Origin: Bacillus sp. UNC41MFS5
GTDB taxonomy: Bacteria > Bacillota > Bacilli > Bacillales_B > DSM-18226
DNA length: 64,000 bases
Reading direction: 5' to 3'
Assembly: GCF_000686805.1 (NCBI RefSeq)
Contig: NZ_KK366017.1
Location: 682,001-746,000, forward strand
In this document: positions 18,250 to 27,331 of the stretch, piece by piece
Layout: each line of letters opens with the position of its first letter
Position numbering within the stretch: position 1 is the first letter of the stretch
Notes under the pieces: model-generated
The model's database searches: none
Told to the model about the DNA's origin: nothing
Seen by the model: the letters and a program-made list of their open reading frames with translations, nothing else
Translations under genes and position numbers: made by a program

Positions 18250-19041
18250 ATGGTAAAGATGATGACTACAGATCAAATTGATTTTTATAGGACCAATGGC
18301 TTTATTCAGATTGATGACCTTCTGAGTAATGAGGAACTTGATGAATTAAGGCAGTATGTGGATGAATCAATGAAAGAACACAATCTTACAGCTCTTGATT
18401 CTCCAGATATGGGTTCTTATTACCGAGTTTTGAATCAAAAGGTTAATAGTTGGCAAAATCATGCAGGTATGGCCAAGTATAGCTTTCACCCTCTTTTTTG
18501 TAATATTGCCCTGCAATTAACGGGAGCAAGTGGAATGCGCTTTTTCCATGACCATATCCTATTTAAGATGCCTGGAGATTCCAAACCGACTCCCTGGCAC
18601 CAAGACTTTCCCTATTGGCCAATGAATGAGCCGGGGGCAATGTCGATCTGGATTGCCCTTGATGACGTAAACGAACAAAACGGCTGTATGATGTTTGTTC
18701 CTAAATCACATAAGGCAGGAAAGTTTAAACCTATTAATTTGGCAGATCCAGAAGATATCTTTCAATATACTAAAAACTTAGAGATAGATAGAAACACACC
18801 AGTTATTTGCCGGATGAAAGCGGGAGGTTGCACCTTCCATGATGGATTAACCTTTCATTATGCACATGCCAATCACACGGACAAACCAAGACGAGTTTTT
18901 GCTATTATCTATTATCCTGAAAACACAACCTACAACGGCAAAAAACATATGGTAACCGATGGAATGGAATTGACAGTGAATGAACCTATTCAGGGTGAAT
19001 GGTTTCCATTGCTATCAAAAAAAACTGAATCTGCCACCTAG
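18250..19041 (+). CDS. Phytanoyl-CoA dioxygenase (PhyH)-family Fe(II)/2-oxoglutarate oxygenase
   Basis: 263 residues. The iron triad is visible: HxD in TPWHQDFPYW and a distal His in FHDGLTFHYAHAN, with an Arg for 2-oxoglutarate in DKPRRVFAIIYYP. PhyH-family enzymes hydroxylate or oxidatively cleave many small molecules, so the family name does not imply phytanate. Here it follows sugar oxidoreductase and lyase genes by about 100 bases, which suggests oxidative attack on a sugar-linked or sulfonated/sulfated compound; this is inference. AAGGAGG precedes the ATG; a second ATG pair three codons in is possible. No terminator is clear after it. Confidence 0.8.
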   Translation: MVKMMTTDQIDFYRTNGFIQIDDLLSNEELDELRQYVDESMKEHNLTALDSPDMGSYYRVLNQKVNSWQNHAGMAKYSFHPLFCNIALQLTGASGMRFFHDHILFKMPGDSKPTPWHQDFPYWPMNEPGAMSIWIALDDVNEQNGCMMFVPKSHKAGKFKPINLADPEDIFQYTKNLEIDRNTPVICRMKAGGCTFHDGLTFHYAHANHTDKPRRVFAIIYYPENTTYNGKKHMVTDGMELTVNEPIQGEWFPLLSKKTESAT

Positions 19042-19199
19042 AAATTAATCAGTTAATCATTAGATTCGGAATATTGTAAATTTTGGTTGTATTAAAAGAA
19101 TATTTTCTCTATAATAATAATTAAATTCAAACACAAACAAAAGTTAAATGATTAGAAACTTGTTGTTTTGTTTTTCTATACTTTTGTTTTTTTTGAAGT

Positions 19200-19213
19200 T
19201 GAAAGCGATTGCA
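19200..19213 (+). promoter_or_regulatory. cre-like site upstream of the sugar ABC importer
   Basis: TGAAAGCGATTGCA matches the cre consensus WGWNANCGNTNWCW at 13 of 14 positions. It lies about 85 bases before the substrate-binding protein gene. The 257-base leader also has ACAAACAAAAG, resembling the rhamnose-gene repeats. Confidence 0.5.
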
Positions 19214-19298
19214 TCCAGGGGTCTATTACATAACTTCCATATATACAAGTAGTTTGCTAGTTTTACAAAAATAAGTGAAAATACTAGGGGGACTGGGA

Positions 19299-20618
19299 AT
19301 GAACAAGTTTAAATCAAAAATTGTTAAGGTTTTAGCTACTTCTGTCGTACTTTCTACTCTTTTAGCCGGCTGCGGTGGTCAAGAAAAAGCGTCTACTAGT
19401 TCCAATAGTAAGAACGAGCCGGTAACGCTTACAATGCTGATAGGTGAAACTATCAATACGCCTGGTTTTCAAGAAGTTGTTAAGAGTATTGAAAAGGATT
19501 TGAATATTAAAACTGAGGTAGAGCTTCGTCCCGGCGGTCCTGAAGGTGAAAATATTGTGAAAACTAGACTGGCAACAGGCGATATGGCTGATCTAAGTGT
19601 ATTTAATTCCGGGTCACTTTTGAAAACGCTTAACCCCGAACAAAACTTTGTTGATCTGACAAACGAGCCATTTATGAAGAATGTATTTGATTCATTTAAG
19701 GAGACTGTTACCGACAAAGGAAAAGTATTCGGTGCACCTGTCAGCTCCAGCCAGGTAGGCGGATGGCTTTATAATAAAAGGGTTTATAAAGAATTAGGTC
19801 TCTCCGTTCCAAAAACATGGGATGAATTGATGGCGAACAATGCAAAAATTAAGGCTGCAGGTAAAACTGCTGTTATTGGATCCTACAATACCAACTGGAC
19901 ATCTCAGTTAATTATTCTAGCAGACTACTATAATGTTCAGGCTCAAGAACCAAATTTCGCTAAGGACTATACTGCTGGTAAAGCGAAGTACGCAAAAACT
20001 CCTGCTGCACTTAGAGGATTCGAGAAACTGGAAGAAATCAACAAGAAGGGTTACATGAATAAAGATTTCAACACTACTACTTATGATCAAGCAATGAAAA
20101 TGCTCGCAGATGGTGATGGAGTACAATACCCAATGCTGACTCAAGTTCTCCCGGTCATTGCTGACAAGTATCCAGATAAAATCAATGATATCGGTGTTTT
20201 CCCTCAGCCTAGTGATTCAGCAGACGTGAACGGTTTTACCGTTTGGTTGCCTAATACCATCTTAATTAACAAGAAGACTGAAAAGCTGGAAGCAGCAAAA
20301 AAATGGGTTGAATATTACGTTTCAGAAAAAGGAATTGCTGCTTATGCATCTAAATCAAAGGCTATTGGTCCAAACGTAATTAACGGCATTAAAATTGCAG
20401 ATGATGCTTATCCAGCTGTTAAAGAAATGATGCCTTTCTTTGATAGCGGCAATGTTGCTCCTGCACTTGAATTCTTAACCCCGGTAAAAGGTGCGAACCT
20501 TCCACAGATTTCTACAGAAGTTGGCGGCGGAATAACGAAAGCATTAAAGGGTGCTCAAATGTATGACAAAGACGTTGAGAAGCAAGCGGTCCAGTTAGGA
20601 CTTCCTGGCTGGAAATAA
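19299..20618 (+). CDS. Sugar ABC transporter substrate-binding lipoprotein
   Basis: 439 residues from the ATG at 19299, which has AGGGGGA at the right distance; the GTG at 19275 lies before that site and is rejected. Signal peptide with lipobox LLAGC (Cys25), then a Ser/Asn-rich linker and a family-1 extracellular solute-binding fold (WLYNKRVYKELGLSVPKTWDEL is typical). It captures an oligosaccharide or sugar outside the membrane for the two permeases downstream. A hairpin follows the gene inside the operon. No ATPase gene accompanies the set, so a shared MsmX-type ATPase is expected to power it, as for many Bacillus CUT1 importers. Confidence 0.9.
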   Translation: MNKFKSKIVKVLATSVVLSTLLAGCGGQEKASTSSNSKNEPVTLTMLIGETINTPGFQEVVKSIEKDLNIKTEVELRPGGPEGENIVKTRLATGDMADLSVFNSGSLLKTLNPEQNFVDLTNEPFMKNVFDSFKETVTDKGKVFGAPVSSSQVGGWLYNKRVYKELGLSVPKTWDELMANNAKIKAAGKTAVIGSYNTNWTSQLIILADYYNVQAQEPNFAKDYTAGKAKYAKTPAALRGFEKLEEINKKGYMNKDFNTTTYDQAMKMLADGDGVQYPMLTQVLPVIADKYPDKINDIGVFPQPSDSADVNGFTVWLPNTILINKKTEKLEAAKKWVEYYVSEKGIAAYASKSKAIGPNVINGIKIADDAYPAVKEMMPFFDSGNVAPALEFLTPVKGANLPQISTEVGGGITKALKGAQMYDKDVEKQAVQLGLPGWK

Positions 20619-20650
20619 ATTGGGTTCTGAGGTAAATCTTTCGTAGTTGG

Positions 20651-20684
20651 AAATGAACCCTGTAGTGATTTACAGGGTTCATTT
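20651..20684 (+). terminator. Intra-operon attenuating hairpin after the binding-protein gene
   Basis: A 14-base stem AAATGAACCCTGTA / TACAGGGTTCATTT with a 6-base loop, partly followed by Ts, lies between the lipoprotein and permease genes. It probably lowers permease expression relative to the binding protein. Confidence 0.6.
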
Positions 20685-20708
20685 TCTAACAGATAAGGAG
20701 TGAATAGA

Positions 20709-21575
20709 ATGACTAATGTCAATAAACGTATGTATTCATACTTTTTTATCATACCGGCCGCCATCATTTATACGGTATTTTTCTTATCACCAACTGTGAT
20801 GTCATTTTTCTTCAGTTTAACAAGATGGACGCTCATTGATTGGGAATTCATCGGTCTTGAAAATTTTAAGCAATTCTTCTCTGAACCATCGTTAATGATT
20901 GGTTTTAAAAATACGCTTATCTACGCTTTTTCAACAATGTCCCTGAAAGTGATTATTGGACTTCTGCTGGCTGTATTCCTCTGTTCAAAAATCAGAAATA
21001 AAAATCTCCTTAGGTCTGTTGTTTTCTTCCCAGCTCTTCTAAGTACCATTGCAGTTGGGGTTGTGTTCAATGCTATGATGAATCCCACTACTGGAATCAT
21101 CAATAAAGGTCTCGCATTAATCGGCATTACTGGACCTGATTGGCTGGGAGATGCTAACATTGCTCTTTTTTCCGTTGTCCTGGTGGATGTCTGGAAAGGG
21201 GTTGGAATTGCAACGGTAATTTTCATTGCAGGAATCATGGCAATACCTGCCGAGTATTACGAGGCTCACAAGATTGATGGAGGAAATTCTTTTCAAGAGT
21301 TCTTACATATTACCTTGCCGCTTTCACGCCCAGCCATGAACACCGTTATCATTCTGGCACTTATTGGTGGTATGCGTACATTTGATTTAGTATGGGCGAT
21401 GACTGGTGGTGGTCCAGGATTTTCTACTGACTTACTTGCTTCTATTATATATAAACAGTATGCAGGCGGGTTTTATGGACTTGCGACAGCAGGCAATGTT
21501 CTTTTATTCCTTTTCGTAGGACTAATCGCATTTCCAATCTTCAAATTACTTAACCGGAAAGAGGTGGATCTATGA
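20709..21575 (+). CDS. Sugar ABC transporter permease (MalF/UgpA type)
   Basis: 288 residues from the ATG at 20709, nine bases after AAGGAG; the GTG at 20700 overlaps that site. About six membrane helices, the first in YFFIIPAAIIYTVFFLSP. The cytoplasmic EAA loop that docks the ATPase is visible as EYYEAHKIDGGNSFQEFLHITLP. It forms the membrane channel with the next gene product, with which it overlaps by four bases (ATGA). Confidence 0.9.
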   Translation: MTNVNKRMYSYFFIIPAAIIYTVFFLSPTVMSFFFSLTRWTLIDWEFIGLENFKQFFSEPSLMIGFKNTLIYAFSTMSLKVIIGLLLAVFLCSKIRNKNLLRSVVFFPALLSTIAVGVVFNAMMNPTTGIINKGLALIGITGPDWLGDANIALFSVVLVDVWKGVGIATVIFIAGIMAIPAEYYEAHKIDGGNSFQEFLHITLPLSRPAMNTVIILALIGGMRTFDLVWAMTGGGPGFSTDLLASIIYKQYAGGFYGLATAGNVLLFLFVGLIAFPIFKLLNRKEVDL

Positions 21576-22477
21576 GTATTGAAATCAAACAAGAGGGAAC
21601 AGCTTTGGTTCGATCATATGACATTGAAATTCATAGTAGTGTAAAGAAAAAAAAGAACTTTAAATTACTTTCAATTGAATCATTTTCTGTTCTAGTCGCT
21701 ATCGTCCTTTTTGGCATCCCTTTTTATTTCGTTATTATTAACTCATTTAAAGATGTGACTGAAGCTTCCAATATGAATCTCGCTTGGCCTAGTAGCTTAC
21801 ACATCCTTGAAAACTATACACAGGTTATTACAACAAACCATGGAATGGTCCTTAGGGCCTTTTTCAACAGTACTCTAATCACCGTTTTATCTATTGTAAC
21901 AATGATTCTCGTATGCTCAATGGCTGCTTTTGTTTTGCAAAGAAGACAGGGGAAGGGCTCCAATTTTCTAAATTCATTGGTCCTTGTGGGATTGATGATT
22001 CCGCCGGCAATTGTTCCAACAATTTGGGTGCTGCAATCAATCGGTCTGTTTAAAACTTTGCCTGGAATTGTCTTGCTTGAGTCTGCGCTGCATTTTTCTT
22101 TTGCATGTATGCTTTATAAGGCATTTATGGCCACGATTCCGCGCGAGATTGATGAAGCAGCACTTATGGATGGATGCGGCTCGTTCAAATTGTATTTTAA
22201 GATCATCCTCCCACTTCTAAAGCCTGTTACTTCAACGATAATTGTTCTTTCATCGATTAATATCTATAACGATTTTGAAAATATGTTGTACTTCTTCCCT
22301 GGTGCCGAAAATGCAACTGTCCAGTTGACACTTTACAATTTCAAGGGAATGTTCGGTACATCCTGGAACTTGCTTTTTGCCGATGTTTTATTAATCTCAA
22401 TTCCGCCTCTGATCCTGTTTATTTTCTTTAATAAGAAAATTGTGGCAGGTATGACAGCTGGTGCTGTTAAAGGGTAA
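21572..22477 (+). CDS. Sugar ABC transporter permease (MalG type)
   Basis: 301 residues with about six membrane helices and the EAA loop EIDEAALMDGCGSFKLYFKI. It is translationally coupled to the preceding permease gene by an ATGA overlap. The last 115 residues are closely similar to the permease fragment left at 42.1-42.4 kb, so the genome once had a second importer of this type in this region. Its stop codon is followed by a good terminator. Confidence 0.9.
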   Translation: MSIEIKQEGTALVRSYDIEIHSSVKKKKNFKLLSIESFSVLVAIVLFGIPFYFVIINSFKDVTEASNMNLAWPSSLHILENYTQVITTNHGMVLRAFFNSTLITVLSIVTMILVCSMAAFVLQRRQGKGSNFLNSLVLVGLMIPPAIVPTIWVLQSIGLFKTLPGIVLLESALHFSFACMLYKAFMATIPREIDEAALMDGCGSFKLYFKIILPLLKPVTSTIIVLSSINIYNDFENMLYFFPGAENATVQLTLYNFKGMFGTSWNLLFADVLLISIPPLILFIFFNKKIVAGMTAGAVKG

Positions 22478-22503
22478 ATGGGATTCACAATAAATTAGAA
22501 AAC

Positions 22504-22537
22504 GAAACCTGGAGAATTTTCCAGGTTTCCCCTTTTT
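22504..22537 (+). terminator. Terminator of the sugar ABC operon
   Basis: GAAACCTGG / CCAGGTTTC stem followed by CCCTTTTT, 27 bases after the last permease gene. Confidence 0.8.
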
Positions 22538-22812
22538 AAAATGAATATCGAACTAGAGTTATCTCAATCTATCTCCTGCACCCACTGACTAGTGACCATA
22601 AGTAGCTTAACGTCCGCTTCCACTTTTTATTTTTTGTCCATATCGACCATGTTGATGGCGAAATACACCAAGAATAATAGTTAGAATTGTTTTATTATTT
22701 GAATAAATAAAGCACAGAAGGGAGTCAGTTAATAACCTGTTCATTGTAAGCGATTTCTAATCCTGTTGTTTCAGTTAAACCAGTGTTTAATTCATTTTAG
22801 GAGGAGATTTAG
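22538..22812. other. Intergenic promoter region before the isomerase gene
   Basis: No ORF seen. Together with the terminator it makes a 335-base gap. It holds the cre site at 22745-22758 and AT-rich DNA (TTATTATTTGAATAAATAAAG). No clear -35/-10 pair was found. Confidence 0.4.
22745..22758 (+). promoter_or_regulatory. cre site upstream of the isomerase/oxidoreductase operon
   Basis: TGTAAGCGATTTCT satisfies all 14 positions of the cre consensus WGWNANCGNTNWCW, 55 bases before the first gene of the operon. Confidence 0.6.
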
Positions 22813-23643
22813 ATGAAATTAGGCGTTAATACCGTTTTATTCGGTGGATATGATTTGAAGACAGCTGTTGAATATATCAAGTACAGTGGATATAAAGGTT
22901 TAGAACTTGCCTCTATTGTGGGAATGGCGGAGCACTTGAGCGATACAGCAAGTGATGCTGAGCTAAAAGATGTCTATAGACTTATCGAAGAAGCTGGATT
23001 GGATCTGTATTGTGTCGAGGCTGCTACTGACATATTAGTCCCAGAAAATCGCGAACGGACAAAAAGAGTGTTTGAAAGAGCTGCAAAGCTAGGAATCCCG
23101 ATGGTTACCGTCGGAAGTTCAGGCGAGTCCGATAATGAAGAAAAAACAGGTGCCTCCATCAAAGCGATTGAGGAATTGGCCCAAGCAGCCGGAGATTGCG
23201 GTATTCGATTTGCCTTAAAGCTTCACTATGGACACAGTATTTACAATACAAAAACTGCTCTTCGACTCATGGAAGAGGTAAAACATCCAGCACTTGGATT
23301 AAACTTTGATGCGACACATGTCGGCCGGGTTGGTGACGATCCAGTAGCATGCATTGAGGCGCTTAAGAAGCATATCATCCATGTTCATATTCGCGATACG
23401 TTTATTGAACAATTGAAAATTGCCGCTCCAGAGTTTCAAATTGCGGGCAGAGGGACAACGCCGCTGAAGGAAGTTGTCAATAAGATGGTCGAAATCGGTT
23501 ATGAAGGAGCTACGGTTCTTGAAATCATTGGGGCGAAAAATCATGAGCTGCCAAAAGTAGTGGCCATTGCTGCAGAAAGTCATGGATATTTAAGCAGACT
23601 TTTCCAAGAGGCTAATGAAAAGAGGGGGAATCTTGTATGCTAA
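22813..23643 (+). CDS. Sugar phosphate isomerase/epimerase (xylose-isomerase-like TIM barrel)
   Basis: 276 residues of the AP-endonuclease-2/xylose-isomerase-like superfamily. Metal-ligand-type residues appear in GLELASIVG, ALKLHYGHSI, LGLNFDATHVG, HVHIRDTF and GATVLEIIG. Such enzymes isomerise or epimerise sugars, inositols or keto-sugars and usually pair with Gfo/Idh/MocA dehydrogenases, as here: its stop overlaps the next gene by seven bases, indicating coupling. GGAGGAG precedes the ATG. The exact sugar is unknown. Confidence 0.8.
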   Translation: MKLGVNTVLFGGYDLKTAVEYIKYSGYKGLELASIVGMAEHLSDTASDAELKDVYRLIEEAGLDLYCVEAATDILVPENRERTKRVFERAAKLGIPMVTVGSSGESDNEEKTGASIKAIEELAQAAGDCGIRFALKLHYGHSIYNTKTALRLMEEVKHPALGLNFDATHVGRVGDDPVACIEALKKHIIHVHIRDTFIEQLKIAAPEFQIAGRGTTPLKEVVNKMVEIGYEGATVLEIIGAKNHELPKVVAIAAESHGYLSRLFQEANEKRGNLVC

Positions 23644-24659
23644 AAGTTGCTGTTGTTGGGGTTGGGAATATTGGGAAAATTCATTGTCGTTATTATAGTC
23701 AGAATTCAGATGTAAAGCTGGTAGCAGTGTGCGACCTCATTGAAGAACGCGCTTTGGCTATGGAGGAGCTTCATGGCGCTAAGGCCTATACCGATTTGAA
23801 AATAATGCTACAAAGTGAAGAGATTGATATTATCTCCATTGCAACAGCAGGTGAAGAAAACGGTGGTGACCACTTTGCACCAGCTGTTATTGCTATCGAA
23901 GCTGGTAAAGATGTGCTAGTTGAAAAACCAATTTCTAATAACATTGAGGAAGCTAGAGAACTAGTTCGTTTAGCTGCTGAGAAAAATGTCCGTTTAGTTT
24001 CTAACTTGAACCACCGCTTTGTTCCTGCTGCATATAAGGGGAAGGAATTGATCACAAAGGGAGATTTAGGAACATTATTATTCTTAAATATGAAGCTTAC
24101 CATCCAAAATCCGAAGGAAACAAGCCCTTGGTTCCACCTTCGTGCACTGCATCCACATTCTGTTGACGTTATGCGATATTTTGCTGGTGATATCAAACGT
24201 GTTCAAGCATTTATGACAAAAGCGCCAGGACGTAGTATTTGGTCAACTGCTTCTATTAATCTTGAATTTGAATCAGGAGTTGTTGGTCATTTGACAGGAA
24301 GCTATGACATGGCCGGACGTCATCCGATTGAATATTGTGAAGTGGCTGGAAATAAGGGAAGATTTGTTATCGACAATGTCTATGAAAACTTTACCTTCTA
24401 TCCGCATCAAAGCGATGAACTCCTTGTTCTTCGAAACTCTATCATGACTGGAGTAGGTAGCTTCAATGAGACGTTCAAAAATCGTCTTGATCATTTTGTT
24501 AAGCAAGTGAAGGAAGGAGTTGCACCTTCTCAAATGGAAGCTTCCGGTGCAGATGCTTTAGCAGGTCAAGAAGTCATTGAAGCAGCAATCAGGTCACAGC
24601 TTGAGAATGGCGCCGTGATTGACGTGCCAAAAGTAAAAAAGGGGATTTTACAGGCTTAA
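23637..24659 (+). CDS. Gfo/Idh/MocA-family oxidoreductase (copy 2)
   Basis: 340 residues, Rossmann fold at the N-terminus (LKVAVVGVGNIGKIHCR), EKP motif in DVLVEKPISNN, then NLNHRFVPAAYKGK and HLRALHPHSVDVMRYF in the substrate domain. It is a close paralogue of the product encoded at 17.1 kb, which suggests either a segmental duplication or acquisition of two related sugar modules. Here it is coupled to an isomerase gene and followed by an AraC regulator, so it most likely oxidises the sugar that the isomerase delivers. Confidence 0.85.
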   Translation: MLKVAVVGVGNIGKIHCRYYSQNSDVKLVAVCDLIEERALAMEELHGAKAYTDLKIMLQSEEIDIISIATAGEENGGDHFAPAVIAIEAGKDVLVEKPISNNIEEARELVRLAAEKNVRLVSNLNHRFVPAAYKGKELITKGDLGTLLFLNMKLTIQNPKETSPWFHLRALHPHSVDVMRYFAGDIKRVQAFMTKAPGRSIWSTASINLEFESGVVGHLTGSYDMAGRHPIEYCEVAGNKGRFVIDNVYENFTFYPHQSDELLVLRNSIMTGVGSFNETFKNRLDHFVKQVKEGVAPSQMEASGADALAGQEVIEAAIRSQLENGAVIDVPKVKKGILQA

Positions 24660-24692
24660 ACCATTGTTAAGCTAGAAAGGGGCTGAATCCAG

Positions 24693-25607
24693 ATGAAATT
24701 AAAAGGCAGTCAATATATGAATGAAAAAGAATTTCCATTTTGTATACGTTCCTTCACTCATACTGAATATAACATGCCACCCATTCATAGCCATGACTTT
24801 GTTGAGCTTGTTTACATAGCCGAGGGCGAAGCACAACATAGTTTTGAAGGTGAACTGTATGATATTTCTGCAGGGGATGTGTACATAATAAATCCCGGTG
24901 AGGTCCATACCTATATCATTCAGCCAGGTGGAAAATTAGAAATCATCAACTGCCTGTTTATGCCAAGTTTCATTGATGAGTCCTTTTTAAAAGAATTAGG
25001 TATCTCCGAGTCAATGGACTACTTCTATGTTCACCCCTTTCTAGATAATAAGGAACGATTTCATTATAGTTTAAATTTACGAGGGCAGGATTCCTCAGAG
25101 GTTTTGTCGCTGTTAAATCGAATGTCTGATGAGTATAAGGGCTTACGAAAAGGTTACTCGACTTTAATTCGTTTACAGTTAATTCAATTACTGGTCCAAT
25201 TGTCGAGAATCTATGAGGAGCAACAAAATTACAAAGAACCAGCGATTTTACGTAATCAAGAAAGAAAAATTCTTGTGCAAAGAATTTGTGGATATTTAGA
25301 AAGACATTTTCATCAGAAACTGTCACTCGCGATTCTTTCGGATTTGTTTAATATTAGTGCCAGGCATATAAACCGTGTGTTCAAGGATGAAACAGGAAAA
25401 ACCGTGATCGAAGCTCTTCATGATATTCGGATTGAAAGAGCGAAGCACCATCTTCTGCAATCGGATGAAAAAGTCATTAGTATTGCTATGGAAGTGGGAT
25501 ACGATGATCCTGCATTTTTCACACGCTTGTTCTCCCGAAAGGTTGGCGTATCACCTGGAAAGTTTCGAGGCGAAACTGTCCATACCCAGGAACGATTAGT
25601 AAAATAG
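24693..25607 (+). CDS. AraC-family transcriptional regulator with cupin sensor domain
   Basis: 304 residues. The N-terminal half is a cupin-type sugar-binding domain (HSHDFVELVYIAEGEAQHSFEG; AGDVYIINPGEVHTY). Residues about 205-300 hold two helix-turn-helix motifs (LAILSDLFNISARHINRVFK; VISIAMEVGYDDPAFFTRLF). It lies 33 bases after the oxidoreductase gene and 50 before a sulfatase-fold gene, so it is probably transcribed with both and activates this operon in response to the substrate. Confidence 0.88.
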   Translation: MKLKGSQYMNEKEFPFCIRSFTHTEYNMPPIHSHDFVELVYIAEGEAQHSFEGELYDISAGDVYIINPGEVHTYIIQPGGKLEIINCLFMPSFIDESFLKELGISESMDYFYVHPFLDNKERFHYSLNLRGQDSSEVLSLLNRMSDEYKGLRKGYSTLIRLQLIQLLVQLSRIYEEQQNYKEPAILRNQERKILVQRICGYLERHFHQKLSLAILSDLFNISARHINRVFKDETGKTVIEALHDIRIERAKHHLLQSDEKVISIAMEVGYDDPAFFTRLFSRKVGVSPGKFRGETVHTQERLVK

Positions 25608-25657
25608 GTACAACTCTATTTTTTATTCTAGTAATAAAAGGAGGAGACTATAAATCT

Positions 25658-27046
25658 ATGAAAAAGCCAAATGTTATTGTTTTCGGTATTGATAGTTTAA
25701 GAAGGGATTTTATGAGCAGCTATGGGTATCACCGGCTGACCACTCCTCATATAGATAAAATTGCCACCGAGGGTGTACTTTTTGAGAATCATTTTAGTCC
25801 AAGTATCCCGACTACTCCTGCTTATGCAGCCATGCTGACAGGTATGGACTGTTTTGGAACAGATGTGGTTGCCCTGCGCCACGAAGGTCCCCTTGGCATC
25901 CATGTTAAAACACTAGCCGAAATATTGGGGGGAAATGGCTATATTACAACCTGTGTTGGTTTTTCAGGTAATCCATCGTCTAGAGGATTTGAGAATTATC
26001 TAGATTATGAAGCATGGATTCCGGACGAAACAGGCCGTTGTCCTAAAGCAGAAAATTTGAATGCGGTTGCCATTCCAGAATTGAAGCGTCTGGCTGGCGA
26101 AGAAAAGCCATTTTTCTTATTCCTTCGCCACATGGATCCGCATTCGCCATATCTTCCTCCGAGTCCGTTTGAAAGAATTTTTTATGATGGCAATGAATAT
26201 GATCCGGAAAATCATTCAATGGAGCCTGTTTATCAGTTTAAGCCACATGCAGACTTCTTAAAGTCTTGGATTCCTGAAGGCGTTACTGACGAGAAGTATG
26301 TTTGTGCCCAGTATGAAGGTGCAGTTGCTTATATGGATTCATGCATCCAAAATATTTTTGCAACTGTGGAAGCTTTAGGGATTGAAGAGGAGACTTTAAT
26401 CGTAATTACCTCTGATCATGGTGAAACGTTATATGAACATGATTGTTATTTTGATCATCATGGCTTATATGATAACACCCTTACTGTCCCGCTTATTTTT
26501 AAATTCCCAGGGAAGATCCCAGCAGGCAAGAGGTTTCCGAATGTAAGCATGATTCAGGATATCACACCAACTATCCTTGAATTGCTGGAGATTGATACTG
26601 GAATTGATTTTAACGGACAAAGCCTGGTTAATATCACTAAGGGAGAAGACATTAACAGGGTTTCGGAATTCTATCTAACCGAGTGTACATGGATGAGAAA
26701 ACATGGATGGAGGACTCCTGAATGGAAGTTGATTCAGGCATTGGAGCCAGATTTCCATTTTAAGCCTGAAATTGAGCTCTATAATCTAATAGAGGATCCT
26801 AAGGAAAATAACAATGTAGCTGGACAATTCCCAGAAATCGTAGAACAACTCCAGCAAAAGATGGAGAATTATATTGCGGCTCGCGAGCAGCAAACAGGCC
26901 GGATTAATCCGATCTATACCAATGTTAATTACCATGGAAAAGGTGGGGGACCAATTAAATCCTCCGAGGAGGCTTATGAAAAACTCTACCTTGGTACACT
27001 TAGAAGTGCTCGTGGTTTGCAAGAAAAGGAAACCCAAAAGCGGTAA
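25658..27046 (+). CDS. Sulfatase-fold hydrolase (alkaline phosphatase superfamily), Thr at the formylglycine position
   Basis: 462 residues with no signal peptide, so cytosolic. Metal-site motifs of the superfamily are clear: FGIDSLRRDFM near the N-terminus (Asp12), ITSDHGETLYEHD and FDHHGLYD. The sulfatase signature C/S-x-P-x-R-x4-TG aligns with TTPAYAAMLTG (51-62): the formylglycine Cys/Ser is Thr52 and the conserved Arg is Tyr56. A formylglycine cannot form from Thr, so a Thr nucleophile, as in phosphodiesterases and NPP-type members, is more likely than classical sulfatase chemistry. It is the last gene of the 22.8-27.0 kb operon, followed by a terminator. Confidence 0.78.
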   Translation: MKKPNVIVFGIDSLRRDFMSSYGYHRLTTPHIDKIATEGVLFENHFSPSIPTTPAYAAMLTGMDCFGTDVVALRHEGPLGIHVKTLAEILGGNGYITTCVGFSGNPSSRGFENYLDYEAWIPDETGRCPKAENLNAVAIPELKRLAGEEKPFFLFLRHMDPHSPYLPPSPFERIFYDGNEYDPENHSMEPVYQFKPHADFLKSWIPEGVTDEKYVCAQYEGAVAYMDSCIQNIFATVEALGIEEETLIVITSDHGETLYEHDCYFDHHGLYDNTLTVPLIFKFPGKIPAGKRFPNVSMIQDITPTILELLEIDTGIDFNGQSLVNITKGEDINRVSEFYLTECTWMRKHGWRTPEWKLIQALEPDFHFKPEIELYNLIEDPKENNNVAGQFPEIVEQLQQKMENYIAAREQQTGRINPIYTNVNYHGKGGGPIKSSEEAYEKLYLGTLRSARGLQEKETQKR

Positions 27047-27083
27047 TATACAAAGAAGAAGGATAGTTTAAGATATTTCATGT

Positions 27084-27124
27084 AAGAGGGTGACTCAATC
27101 AAAAACTGAGCCCTCTTTTTTTAG
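27084..27124 (+). terminator. Terminator after the first sulfatase-fold gene
   Basis: AAGAGGG.. CTCA / TGAG CCCTCTT stem with a T-run, 38 bases after the stop codon. Confidence 0.8.
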
Positions 27125-27273
27125 TATAATATCAAAGAAGGCTTTTTAAAAAAGGATTTTGAATATCAAAAGTTAATAGTTGGGAAATGGTGGACCAGGA
27201 ATTTTTAAACTATTTATATTGTTTTGAAAATATTTTTATTAGTTAACATGTTTGATATAATAGTTAATAGAAA

Positions 27274-27287
27274 TGAAAACGCTTAAA
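27274..27287 (+). promoter_or_regulatory. cre-like or LacI-type operator before yesL
   Basis: TGAAAACGCTTAAA matches the cre consensus at 13 of 14 positions and lies just downstream of a TATAAT (27256-27261), a repressing position. It could equally be read by the LacI-family protein encoded at 14 kb. Confidence 0.4.
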
Positions 27288-27331
27288 AAGGAGTGTTTAT
27301 TACTAGAAAAATTATTTTAGGAGGAGGATGA

